DNA of 64,000 bases. Source: Clostridia bacterium. Lineage in GTDB: Bacteria > Bacillota > Clostridia > Oscillospirales > Acutalibacteraceae. The first letter of the stretch is position 1. The number at the start of each line of letters is the position of its first letter. The position numbers were made by a program, and so were the translations under genes. The notes beneath the pieces were generated by a model, which was not told the DNA's origin, ran no database searches, and saw only the letters and a program-made list of their open reading frames with translations. The DNA is taken from the NCBI GenBank assembly GCA_017549565.1, contig JAFYUI010000001.1, positions 19,641 to 83,640 of the forward strand, written 5' to 3'. Shown piece by piece: positions 18,681 to 26,643 of this stretch.

Positions 18681-18724
18681 AAACACACCTTGGGTTTAAT
18701 TGACACAAACTCCAAGGTGTGTTT
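18681..18724 (+). terminator. Terminator of the pgi transcription unit
   Basis: Perfect 13-bp stem (AAACACACCTTGG / CCAAGGTGTGTTT) with an 18-base loop, followed by a T-rich tract. Confidence 0.85.
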
Positions 18725-18760
18725 TGGTTGTTTTTTGGCTATTTTTTTACAAATAAAACC

Positions 18761-18789
18761 TTGACAAAAGCGTTATAAATATATATAAT
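18761..18789 (+). promoter_or_regulatory. Consensus promoter of the DUF177-rpmF unit
   Basis: Perfect -35 TTGACA (18761-18766), 17-bp spacer, perfect -10 TATAAT (18784-18789), as expected for a ribosomal protein operon. Confidence 0.85.
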
Positions 18790-18816
18790 AGTCTTTGCGA
18801 CGATAGAGGTGGAAGT

Positions 18817-19314
18817 ATGATTATTGATTTAAAACACATTTTTGTCAATGAAAATTCATCCTATCCTCTTGACTATTCGTTGGATTTAAGCCACATTTCA
18901 CATAGCGGTGCTTTTCCACTCAAAAAGCCGGTTGTGTTAAAGGGTGCAATTTCCAACACATCAAGTCTTATAAGGTTTGAAGCAGAAATTATTTTTGAAT
19001 TTGATGCTTTGTGTGACCGTTGTGGTAATCCAACCGTTAAAACATACAAGGTTCCCGTTTCAAAGTCACTTGCTACCTCTATTGAGGGTGATGACAGCGA
19101 CACTATCCTATTGGTGCCTGATATGAAGTTGGATGTTGATGATTTCCTCTATACTGAGGTTGTCGTTAACCTTCCATTAAAGCATTTATGCAGTGAAGAC
19201 TGCAAGGGTATTTGCTTTAAATGCGGTAAAAACCTTAATGAAGGCAAGTGCGACTGTAAGGACGACGATATCGACCCACGTTTAGCCGCACTACGAGATT
19301 TACTTAATAATTAA
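18817..19314 (+). CDS. YceD/DUF177 family protein
   Basis: 165 residues. DUF177 proteins sit before rpmF across bacteria and have been linked to 23S rRNA accumulation, but their mechanism is unclear. Two cysteine clusters are visible: CDRCGNP near residue 68, and a C-terminal CSEDCKGICFKCGKNL with GKCDCK. The end, DPRLAALRDLL, is family-typical. GAGGTGG precedes the ATG. The rpmF SD begins 17 bases after its stop. Confidence 0.92.
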   Translation: MIIDLKHIFVNENSSYPLDYSLDLSHISHSGAFPLKKPVVLKGAISNTSSLIRFEAEIIFEFDALCDRCGNPTVKTYKVPVSKSLATSIEGDDSDTILLVPDMKLDVDDFLYTEVVVNLPLKHLCSEDCKGICFKCGKNLNEGKCDCKDDDIDPRLAALRDLLNN

Positions 19315-19345
19315 CATTTTTTATCAATTTAAGGAGGTGCTGAAA

Positions 19346-19525
19346 ATGGCAGTACCAAAGAGAAAACATTCAAAAGCAAGAAGAGATAAAAGAAGAAATA
19401 ACGTTTGGAAGTTAAGCGCTCCCACATTAGTTAAATGTTCATGCGGCGCTTATAAGCGTCCTCACAGACTTTGCGCTGCTTGCGGTCAGTATGACGGCCG
19501 TGAGGTTGTAAAGGTTGGCGAATAA
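19346..19525 (+). CDS. rpmF: 50S ribosomal protein L32
   Basis: 59 residues; zinc-binding ribosomal protein with AVPKRKHSKARRDKRR at the N-terminus and four cysteines (CSCG and CAACG) forming the ribbon. ATG at 19346 with a near-perfect AAGGAGGTG 6 bases upstream. Confidence 0.98.
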   Translation: MAVPKRKHSKARRDKRRNNVWKLSAPTLVKCSCGAYKRPHRLCAACGQYDGREVVKVGE

Positions 19526-19534
19526 TGCAAAATG

Positions 19535-19568
19535 ACAGAGGGGGAAGTTTTTCCTTCTCTGTTTTTTT
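19535..19568 (+). terminator. Terminator after rpmF
   Basis: Stem ACAGAGGGGGAA / TTCCTTCTCTGT (12 pairs, two G-U), GTTT loop, then seven T. An in-frame ATG at 19532 falls at its base and is not the start of the next gene. Confidence 0.85.
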
Positions 19569-19585
19569 GTAAAGGGAGTGATTTT

Positions 19586-20908
19586 GTGTCAGTTATAATT
19601 GAATCGGTCGAAAAGCACAGCCCCGCCGACAAGGCAGGGGTTAAAAGCGGTTATACCTTGTTATCAATTAACGGCAATGAAATTATGGATGTTTTGGACT
19701 ATCGCTTTTACCAAAGCAACCAAAAATTAGTGCTGTCACTTATAAATGAAAAGGGCAAGGTTAAAAAGGTCAAGGTTAAAAAGGGCGAATATGACGAGCT
19801 TGGCCTTAATTTTTCTACCTATTTAATGGACCAAAAGCATTCTTGCAGAAATAAATGTATTTTTTGCTTTATTGACCAAATGCCAAAGGGTATGCGTGAC
19901 AGTCTTTATTTTAAGGATGATGATTCACGACTTTCTTTTCTTTTTGGCAACTATATCACTCTTACAAATATTACCGAGCATGAGGTTGAACGCATTATTA
20001 AAATGCATATAAGCCCTATAAATATTTCGGTTCACACTACCAACCCTGATTTAAGGGTTAAAATGATGCGAAACAAAAACGCAGGTAATGTGCTTTCAAT
20101 TATCAACCGCTTTAATGATGCGGGCATTAAAATTAACTGTCAAATGGTGCTGGTGCCCGGGTATAACGACGGTAAAGAGCTTGAACGCACCTTGGAAGAT
20201 TTAACAAATTTAGAAAATGCCGAATGTATTGCGGCGGTGCCTGTTGGTCTTACAAAGCATCGTGACGGGCTTTTGGGCCTTAAACCCTTTGATAAAAAGG
20301 GCGCAAGGGATACCATTGAAGTTATCAACCGTTTCGGTGAAAAGTGTCTTGAAAAATATGGCAGCCGCAGGGTTTATGCATCTGATGAATTTTATATTAA
20401 AGCCGAACTTCCTATGCCCGATGCCGATTTTTACGGTGACTTTTTACAGCTTGATAACGGTGTTGGTATATGGTCGCTTTTAAAACAGGAAAGCGATGAC
20501 GCAATTAAAATTTGTGATTATAAACTGCAAGAAAAGCGCAAAATCTCATTAGTGACAGGTAAAGCGGCATACCCTTTAATCACACAAATTGTTGACAAAA
20601 TGGGCAAAAAATGGGATAATTTAGAATATAAGGTTTATGCTATCGAAAACGACTTTTTCGGTCCTTTAATAACTGTTGCGGGCTTGGTTACCGCAACCGA
20701 TATTTTAAAGCAAATCGGTGGGGAGGATTTAGGGCAAGAGCTGCTCATCCCCGAGGTTATGCTTAGAAACGAAAAGGATATGTTTTTGGATAGTGTAACA
20801 ATAAGCGAGCTTATGCAAAAGCTTAACACCAAAATCCGTGTTGTTAATATTGATGGTTATGATTTTGTTGATGCGGTTTTGGGTTGTGATAACGATTATT
20901 TAGATTAG
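19586..20908 (+). CDS. PDZ/radical-SAM-like DUF512 protein
   Basis: 440 residues. An N-terminal PDZ-like segment (VIIESVEKHSPADKAGVKSG) is followed by a CxxxCxxC cluster (CRNKCIFC) typical of radical SAM iron-sulfur proteins, then a C-terminal DUF512 domain (GLVTATDILKQIGG). The reaction is not known. The GTG at 19586 has AGGGAG 7 bases upstream. It starts the frequently conserved run DUF512-der-plsY-gpsA; der begins 9 bases later. Confidence 0.9.
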   Translation: MSVIIESVEKHSPADKAGVKSGYTLLSINGNEIMDVLDYRFYQSNQKLVLSLINEKGKVKKVKVKKGEYDELGLNFSTYLMDQKHSCRNKCIFCFIDQMPKGMRDSLYFKDDDSRLSFLFGNYITLTNITEHEVERIIKMHISPINISVHTTNPDLRVKMMRNKNAGNVLSIINRFNDAGIKINCQMVLVPGYNDGKELERTLEDLTNLENAECIAAVPVGLTKHRDGLLGLKPFDKKGARDTIEVINRFGEKCLEKYGSRRVYASDEFYIKAELPMPDADFYGDFLQLDNGVGIWSLLKQESDDAIKICDYKLQEKRKISLVTGKAAYPLITQIVDKMGKKWDNLEYKVYAIENDFFGPLITVAGLVTATDILKQIGGEDLGQELLIPEVMLRNEKDMFLDSVTISELMQKLNTKIRVVNIDGYDFVDAVLGCDNDYLD

Positions 20909-20917
20909 GAGCAGATT

Positions 20918-22240
20918 ATGGCAAAACCAATAGTTGCGGTTGTTGGCCGCCCCAATGTTGGAAAATCTACTTTATTTAATAAGATTATCGGCAAACGCCT
21001 TTCTATTGTGGATGACACCCCGGGTGTTACCCGCGACCGCATTTACGGTGACGGCGAATGGCTTGGCCGAAAGATGATGTTTGTCGACACCGGCGGTATT
21101 GAACCAAAGACTGACGACATAATTTTGTCAAGCATGCGGGCTCAAGCAAATTTGGCTATTGAAACCGCTTCGGTTATTGTTTTTGTAACCGATTTAAAAT
21201 CGGGCGTTACTGCCGCTGATATGGATGTTGCTTCAATGCTGCAAAAAAGCGGCAAGCCAATTGTGCTTTGCGTTAACAAGTGCGACAATATCGGACAAAC
21301 TCCCGTTGAATTTTACGAATTTTATAATTTGGGCCTTGGCGACCCTATTGCTGTTTCTTCGGTGCACGGTCACGGCACAGGCGACCTTTTGGATGCGGTT
21401 ATTGCACACATTGCACCCGAAGAGTTTGAGGATGAAGACGAAGATATTATAAATGTTGCAGTTATCGGCAAGCCAAACGCGGGTAAATCTTCACTTGTTA
21501 ACCAAATCGCAGGTGAGGAACGCTCAATCGTTTCTAATGTTGCGGGCACAACCCGTGATGCAATTGATTTAAGGGTTGACCGAAACGGCGTTAAATATAA
21601 CTTTATTGACACAGCAGGTCTTCGCCGCAAAAGCAAGGTTGAAGATAAAATCGAAAAATACAGCGTGCTTCGTGCCAAAATGGCGATTGAGCGGGCTGAT
21701 GTTTGCGTTATTATGATTGATGGCTGTGACGGCTTTACCGAACAGGATTCAAAAGTTGCAGGTCTCGCAATGGAACAAGGCAAGGCGTGTATAATTGCAG
21801 TTAATAAATGGGATGCAGTTGAAAAAGACGGAAAAACAATGGATTCTTATAGGAAACAACTGATGAATGACTTTTCTTTTATGCCTTATGCACCAATTAT
21901 TTTTATTTCTGCAAAGACAGGGCAAAGGGTTGAACGCCTTTTTGAACTTATTAAATATGTTAACGAACAAAACACAATGCGCATTTCAACAGGCAAGCTT
22001 AATGATATTTTGGCTGATGCCACAGCTCGTGTTCAACCACCATCAGATAAGGGCAAACGCCTTAAAATTTATTATATGACACAGGCATCTACAAAACCGC
22101 CAACATTTGTTTGTTTTTGTAATAATGCCGAACTTTTCCATTTTTCTTATCAACGTTATTTAGAAAATCAAATTCGTTCGACCTTTGGTCTTGAAGGTAC
22201 ACCGGTTAGGTTTGTTATTCGTGAAAGGGGCGACAAGTAA
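20918..22240 (+). CDS. der: Ribosome biogenesis GTPase Der (EngA)
   Basis: 440 residues with two tandem GTPase domains: G1 [13 protein letters not shown] with NKCD, and G1 GKPNAGKSSLVNQ with NKWD, then a KH-like C-terminal domain. Needed for 50S maturation. Its stop codon abuts the plsY ATG, so translation is coupled. Confidence 0.98.
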   Translation: MAKPIVAVVGRPNVGKSTLFNKIIGKRLSIVDDTPGVTRDRIYGDGEWLGRKMMFVDTGGIEPKTDDIILSSMRAQANLAIETASVIVFVTDLKSGVTAADMDVASMLQKSGKPIVLCVNKCDNIGQTPVEFYEFYNLGLGDPIAVSSVHGHGTGDLLDAVIAHIAPEEFEDEDEDIINVAVIGKPNAGKSSLVNQIAGEERSIVSNVAGTTRDAIDLRVDRNGVKYNFIDTAGLRRKSKVEDKIEKYSVLRAKMAIERADVCVIMIDGCDGFTEQDSKVAGLAMEQGKACIIAVNKWDAVEKDGKTMDSYRKQLMNDFSFMPYAPIIFISAKTGQRVERLFELIKYVNEQNTMRISTGKLNDILADATARVQPPSDKGKRLKIYYMTQASTKPPTFVCFCNNAELFHFSYQRYLENQIRSTFGLEGTPVRFVIRERGDK

Positions 22241-22897
22241 ATGGCAATCACGGCTTTGGTTACGGTTGTTGCGGCTTATCTTATCGGAAGTATAAGTTTT
22301 GCTGTTATTTTTGCAAAAAGTTTTCTTAAAAAAGATGTAAGAGAGCTTGGCAGCGGTAACGCAGGGGCTACCAATGTTATGCGTAATGCGGGATTTTTAC
22401 CAGGTGCATTAACCTTTTTGTTTGATGCTTTAAAGGGTTTTGCCGCCGCTTATATGGGTTATGCAATATTCGATTATATTCACACCCAAACAAACAGTTC
22501 CTGGTCATTTGCAATTTATGGCGCGTATATTTGCGGTGCCGCTTGTATGTTTGGTCACATTTTTCCCTTATATTTTGGCTTTAAGGGTGGCAAGGGTGTT
22601 GCAACAAGCGTTGGTATTTTTGCGGTTTGTTGCCCAATTGCAATTATTATTGGCCTTGCTGTGTTCACAGCATGTGCTTTAATAACACGTTATGTGTCTT
22701 TTGCATCTGTATTGGCTGCAACAGTGGTTGTTGTGTTTTCAATTATTTTTTATAATGAAAGTGCGGGAATTTTCCCTCAAATAATTTTGGCACTTATTAT
22801 GGGCGCAATGGTTATTTTAAAGCATAAAGATAATATAAAGCGTCTTTTAAACGGTACTGAAAATAAAATTAAGCTTGGGGGCAAAAATCGTGGCTAA
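22241..22897 (+). CDS. plsY: Glycerol-3-phosphate acyltransferase PlsY
   Basis: 218 residues, polytopic membrane protein (about five helices) that moves the acyl group of acyl-phosphate to glycerol-3-phosphate, the first step of phospholipid synthesis. Signature motifs LGSGNAGATNVMRNAG and FGFKGGKGVATSVG are present. It overlaps gpsA by 8 bases; gpsA supplies its substrate. Confidence 0.96.
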   Translation: MAITALVTVVAAYLIGSISFAVIFAKSFLKKDVRELGSGNAGATNVMRNAGFLPGALTFLFDALKGFAAAYMGYAIFDYIHTQTNSSWSFAIYGAYICGAACMFGHIFPLYFGFKGGKGVATSVGIFAVCCPIAIIIGLAVFTACALITRYVSFASVLAATVVVVFSIIFYNESAGIFPQIILALIMGAMVILKHKDNIKRLLNGTENKIKLGGKNRG

Positions 22898-23873
22898 AAT
22901 TACAATTTTGGGCTCTGGCGGATGGGGTATGGCACTGGCTATTTCGGCATTTAATAACCGAAATGATGTCACCCTTTGGTCGCCGTTTCAAGAGGAAGTA
23001 GATTTGCTTTTACAAAAACGCACCAATGAAAAATTGCTTCGTGGTGTTGTTTTACCTGCAGGCATTAAAGTTACTACTGATTTATCCATGGTTGAGGGCG
23101 ATACCTTAACAATAATAGCAACACCGTCAACTGTTATACGCAGTGTTGCAAAGCAGTTGTCAAGCTTTAAAAACATTGGCATTGTTGTAAATGTTTCAAA
23201 AGGGTTTGAACGCGGTACGCTTAAATTTTTAACCGATGTTATTTCAGAAGAGTTACCCGATGTTCCGGTTGTTGCGTTTTCGGGTCCGTCCCATGCTGAA
23301 GAGGTTGCAAGAAACATTCCAACCTCAATAGTGGCGGCTTCAAAATCGTTGCCGGCAGCGCAGGCTGTTCAAAACATAATGTCGGGTAAGGCGCTTCGTG
23401 TTTATACATCTACTGATTTAGTGGGTGTTGAACTTGGCGGTGCAATGAAAAATATTATCGCAATTGCTGCGGGCTTTTGCGATGGTTTGGGTCTTGGCGA
23501 TAATTCAAAAGCGGCGATTATAACCCGTGGGCTTTCTGAAATGAGCCGCTTGGGTGTTTGCATGGGCGCAAAGGAATATACCTTTATGGGTCTTACCGGT
23601 GTTGGCGACTTGGTTGTTACATGTACATCTCGCCACAGCCGTAATAATCGTTTTGGTTATAAAGTTGGCGGCGGTATGGACATTGAAACCGCTTTGAAAG
23701 AGGTTGGCACGGTTGAAGGTTATTTTGCAACCGAAATGGCTTATGAACTTGCAAACAAATATAATGTTGACCTTCCTATAATTAATGAATGTTATGCCGT
23801 TTTATACGGGGGCAAGGATGTTTGCGAAGTGCCAAGTGACCTTATGAATCGCCCACGTGGTAGCGAACATTAA
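22890..23873 (+). CDS. gpsA: Glycerol-3-phosphate dehydrogenase [NAD(P)+]
   Basis: 327 residues. Reduces dihydroxyacetone phosphate to glycerol-3-phosphate for lipids. N-terminal Rossmann motif ILGSGGWGMALA, then FSGPSHAEEVARN, ELGGAMKNIIAIAAG and GLTGVGDLVVTCTS are seen. The GTG at 22890 (giving MAKITILGSGG) has GGGGG 8 bases upstream and overlaps the plsY stop; the TTG at 22875 would give an atypical N-terminus. Confidence 0.96.
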   Translation: MAKITILGSGGWGMALAISAFNNRNDVTLWSPFQEEVDLLLQKRTNEKLLRGVVLPAGIKVTTDLSMVEGDTLTIIATPSTVIRSVAKQLSSFKNIGIVVNVSKGFERGTLKFLTDVISEELPDVPVVAFSGPSHAEEVARNIPTSIVAASKSLPAAQAVQNIMSGKALRVYTSTDLVGVELGGAMKNIIAIAAGFCDGLGLGDNSKAAIITRGLSEMSRLGVCMGAKEYTFMGLTGVGDLVVTCTSRHSRNNRFGYKVGGGMDIETALKEVGTVEGYFATEMAYELANKYNVDLPIINECYAVLYGGKDVCEVPSDLMNRPRGSEH

Positions 23874-23889
23874 AAAAATAAAAAAATAC

Positions 23890-23918
23890 TTGATTTTTTA
23901 AACAAGTTATGATACAAT
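23890..23918 (+). promoter_or_regulatory. Promoter of rpmB
   Basis: -35 TTGATT (23890-23895), 17-bp spacer, -10 TACAAT (23913-23918), between gpsA and rpmB. Confidence 0.6.
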
Positions 23919-23974
23919 ATCATTTGCTATGCGGTCGGTAACAGTTATCGACTATTAAGAAGGAGGTGCAGACC

Positions 23975-24163
23975 ATGGCTAAATGTGATATCTGCAATAA
24001 AGAAATTGCTTTCGGTATTAAGGTTTCTCACTCACACAGACGTTCAAACAGAACTTGGAAGCCCAACGTGAAGAAGGTAAAGGCAATCGTTAACGGTTCT
24101 CCCCGTCGTATCAATGTTTGCACCCGTTGCTTACGTTCAGGCAAAGTTACCAGAGCTATCTAA
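23975..24163 (+). CDS. rpmB: 50S ribosomal protein L28
   Basis: 62 residues: AKCDICNKEIAFGIKVSHSHRRSNR-type N-terminus (shown in part: VSHSHRRSNRTWKPN) and a C-terminal CTRCLRSGK. Both CxxC pairs are kept, so this is a zinc-binding paralogue. AAGGAGGTG lies 8 bases before the ATG at 23975. A terminator follows. Confidence 0.98.
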   Translation: MAKCDICNKEIAFGIKVSHSHRRSNRTWKPNVKKVKAIVNGSPRRINVCTRCLRSGKVTRAI

Positions 24164-24179
24164 TAATTTCTTACAAACA

Positions 24180-24208
24180 AACCCTGGGTTTTTACTCAGG
24201 GGTTTTTT
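24180..24208 (+). terminator. Terminator after rpmB
   Basis: Stem AACCCTG / CAGGGGTT around a T-rich loop, followed by six T. Confidence 0.8.
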
Positions 24209-24232
24209 GTATCTATTTGTGAAAGGTATTTT

Positions 24233-24889
24233 ATGATTAAAGCGGTTATTTTTGATTTGGATGGCACGCTTGTTAATTCTTTAAGTGATTTAGCCATCAG
24301 CACAAATTATGCCCTTACTAAATTTGGATTTAAGCCATATCCAATTGATGATTACAAATATTTAATTGGTGACGGTATGGTAAAGCTTATTGAAAGGGCT
24401 ATTCCAAAAGAAAAAATAAATAACGAAATTTTTAATGCGGTTTTCGAATGTTTTATGGCGTATTACCGTGAAAACTTTTTGCAAAACACAGTCGCTTATG
24501 ACGGAATAAACGAACTTTTGGCCGAACTTTTAGATATGGGGCTTAAGTTGGCTGTTGTTTCAAATAAGGCGGACGAAATGGCAAAAAAGGTTGTTTTGGA
24601 AATTTTTGGTGATAATATTTTTGAAATTACAATCGGTAAGCGTGACGGTTGCCCCACAAAGCCAAACCCCGCTTCCACCTTGGAAACAATTGAAAAAATG
24701 GGTGTTAAACATGAAGAATGTGTTTTTGTGGGCGATTCGGGGATGGATACTTTAACCGCCGTTAATGCAGGGTGTTATCCTTTGGGTGTGCTTTGGGGTT
24801 TTAGAACTGCTGATGAACTTATTATAAATGGTGCAAAAGCACTTGCTAAAAGCCCAAATGAAATTATTTCAATAATTAAGGAAATTTAA
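24233..24889 (+). CDS. HAD-family phosphatase, phosphoglycolate phosphatase-like
   Basis: 218 residues, cytoplasmic. HAD motif I DLDGTLVNS with the nucleophile Asp, motif II VVSNKADEM, motif III lysine in KPNPAS and motif IV FVGDSGMD. A helical cap lies at about 15-80, as in Gph/PpaX enzymes. The substrate is unproven. It ends one base before the MFS transporter start, suggesting co-expression. Confidence 0.85.
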   Translation: MIKAVIFDLDGTLVNSLSDLAISTNYALTKFGFKPYPIDDYKYLIGDGMVKLIERAIPKEKINNEIFNAVFECFMAYYRENFLQNTVAYDGINELLAELLDMGLKLAVVSNKADEMAKKVVLEIFGDNIFEITIGKRDGCPTKPNPASTLETIEKMGVKHEECVFVGDSGMDTLTAVNAGCYPLGVLWGFRTADELIINGAKALAKSPNEIISIIKEI

Positions 24890-24890
24890 A

Positions 24891-26081
24891 ATGACCGATT
24901 TAGAAAAGAAATATTTACCAACAAAGCTTGCGGGCTATGTTGGCTTTGTGGTACAGGCGATTGTTAATAACTTTTTGCCCATACTTTTTATTGTTTTTCA
25001 GGATATTTATGGTTTGGGTTATGAAAAACTTGGTCGACTTATTGTTTTTAACTTTGCCACACAGTTGTTTATTGACCTTTTAACCCCTAAAATCGTTGAA
25101 AAAATTGGGTACAGGCGTGCAAGCTTTTTAAGTCAGTTTACCGCTTTTTTGGGGCTTTGTATGATGGCGGTTTTGCCGCGTGTTATGGAAAACACCTATC
25201 TTGGTATTGTTTTATCAATTATGGTTTATGCCACAGGCAGCGGATTTATGGAGGTTATTTTAAGCCCGATGATTGAAATGCTTCCAACGGGTAATAAATC
25301 GGGCAATATGGCGTTTTTACATTCCTTTTACTGTTGGGGTCAGGCGTTTATTATACCTATAACCACACTGCTTGTGGTTGTGTTTGGTTATGAAAATTGG
25401 CCGTATATTCCGCTTATGTGGGCAGTTGTGCCGTTTTTAAATATGTTTTCGTTTTTAAAGGTGCCAATTGTCGAACCCGATAAGGAGCAAAAACAGTCAA
25501 CCCTTATTGAACTTTTAAAAACACCCAAATTTGTGATTTATATGCTTATGATGCTGTGCGCAGGTGCAAGTGAAATTGCAATGTCGCAGTGGGCATCGCT
25601 TTTTGTGCAAACGGCTTTGAAAATTCCAAAAGCGGTGGGAGATATTGTCGGCCCTTGCGTTTTTGCGCTGTTTATGGCGGGCGGTCGTGTGGCTTATGCC
25701 AAATTTTCAAAAAAGGTTTCTTTTACACGGCTGCTTTTGTGGCTAAATGTAATTTGCTTTGTTTGCTATGTAATGGTTGCGGTTTGCAATGTTGCGGCTC
25801 TATCTCTTGTTTTTTGTGCGCTTTGCGGTTTGTCGGTTAGCATTTCGTGGCCGGGAATTTATTCGGCGGGGGCACGCACTTTTAAAACCGGTGGTGCAAT
25901 AATGTTTGGCGTGTTTGCAATGTGCGGCGATATCGGTTGTGCTTTTGGTCCGTGGGTTATTGGCATTGTTGCTGAATATTCAAATTTAAATTATGGCTTT
26001 TTAGTGGCGGCAATTTTCCCGCTTATAATGGTTTTGTGCACTGTTTACCTTTTGAAAAATAAATATTGCAAAAATAAATAA
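24891..26081 (+). CDS. MFS transporter
   Basis: 396 residues with about 12 hydrophobic helices; an MFS-type loop (PKIVEKIGYRRA) follows helix 2, and the N- and C-terminal halves are separated by a charged loop near residue 200 (EPDKEQKQST). It resembles sugar- or drug-type MFS proteins; the substrate cannot be read from sequence. It directly follows the HAD phosphatase gene. Confidence 0.85.
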   Translation: MTDLEKKYLPTKLAGYVGFVVQAIVNNFLPILFIVFQDIYGLGYEKLGRLIVFNFATQLFIDLLTPKIVEKIGYRRASFLSQFTAFLGLCMMAVLPRVMENTYLGIVLSIMVYATGSGFMEVILSPMIEMLPTGNKSGNMAFLHSFYCWGQAFIIPITTLLVVVFGYENWPYIPLMWAVVPFLNMFSFLKVPIVEPDKEQKQSTLIELLKTPKFVIYMLMMLCAGASEIAMSQWASLFVQTALKIPKAVGDIVGPCVFALFMAGGRVAYAKFSKKVSFTRLLLWLNVICFVCYVMVAVCNVAALSLVFCALCGLSVSISWPGIYSAGARTFKTGGAIMFGVFAMCGDIGCAFGPWVIGIVAEYSNLNYGFLVAAIFPLIMVLCTVYLLKNKYCKNK

Positions 26082-26111
26082 AACATAGTATTCTATTATT
26101 GGGTGATGAAT

Positions 26112-26591
26112 GTGAAAAGACAGGATTATTTAACTTGGGATGAATATTTTATGGGTATTGCTGCCCTTGCTGCAATGCGTAGTAAGGACCCTTCAACACA
26201 GGTTGGCGCTTGCATTGTAAATCAAGATAAGCGTATTATGTCAATGGGTTATAACGGCATGCCCCGTAACTGCAGTGATGATGAATTCCCTTGGGACAGG
26301 GACAACACACCGTTTGATTCAAAATATTTATACGTTTGTCACGCTGAATTTAATGCAATTTTAAACTGTGACCGTGGTAATTTGCGTGGTTGCACAGTTT
26401 ATGCAACACTTTTCCCTTGCAATGAATGTGCAAAGGCAATTATTCAGTCGGGCATTACTGAAGTGGTTTATATGATGGATAAATATGCCGACACCGACAG
26501 TGTAAAAGCATCAAAGCGTATGTTTGATGCGGCGGGTGTGCTTTATAGACCGTATGCCATGAGTGATAAAAAAATAATTTTAGAACTTTAA
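26112..26591 (+). CDS. dCMP deaminase-family protein
   Basis: About 159 residues. Zinc-dependent deaminase fold with HAE (CHAEFNAILN) and PCNEC (PCNECAKAII) as ligands and KDPSTQVGACIV upstream, typical of deoxycytidylate deaminase, which feeds dUMP/dTMP synthesis. Family members usually begin MKRxDY; this favours the GTG at 26112, which has GGGTGA at the right distance. The ATG at 26106 is an alternative. Confidence 0.88.
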   Translation: MKRQDYLTWDEYFMGIAALAAMRSKDPSTQVGACIVNQDKRIMSMGYNGMPRNCSDDEFPWDRDNTPFDSKYLYVCHAEFNAILNCDRGNLRGCTVYATLFPCNECAKAIIQSGITEVVYMMDKYADTDSVKASKRMFDAAGVLYRPYAMSDKKIILEL

Positions 26592-26603
26592 TAGATAAAA
26601 AAT

Positions 26604-26632
26604 AACCGCCAAGGTTTTTCGCCTTGGCGGTT
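26604..26632. terminator. Bidirectional terminator between convergent genes
   Basis: Perfect 11-bp stem AACCGCCAAGG / CCTTGGCGGTT with a 7-base loop between the deaminase and the leftward EF-G-like gene; A- and T-runs on either side. Confidence 0.88.
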
Positions 26633-26643
26633 TTGCTATTTAA

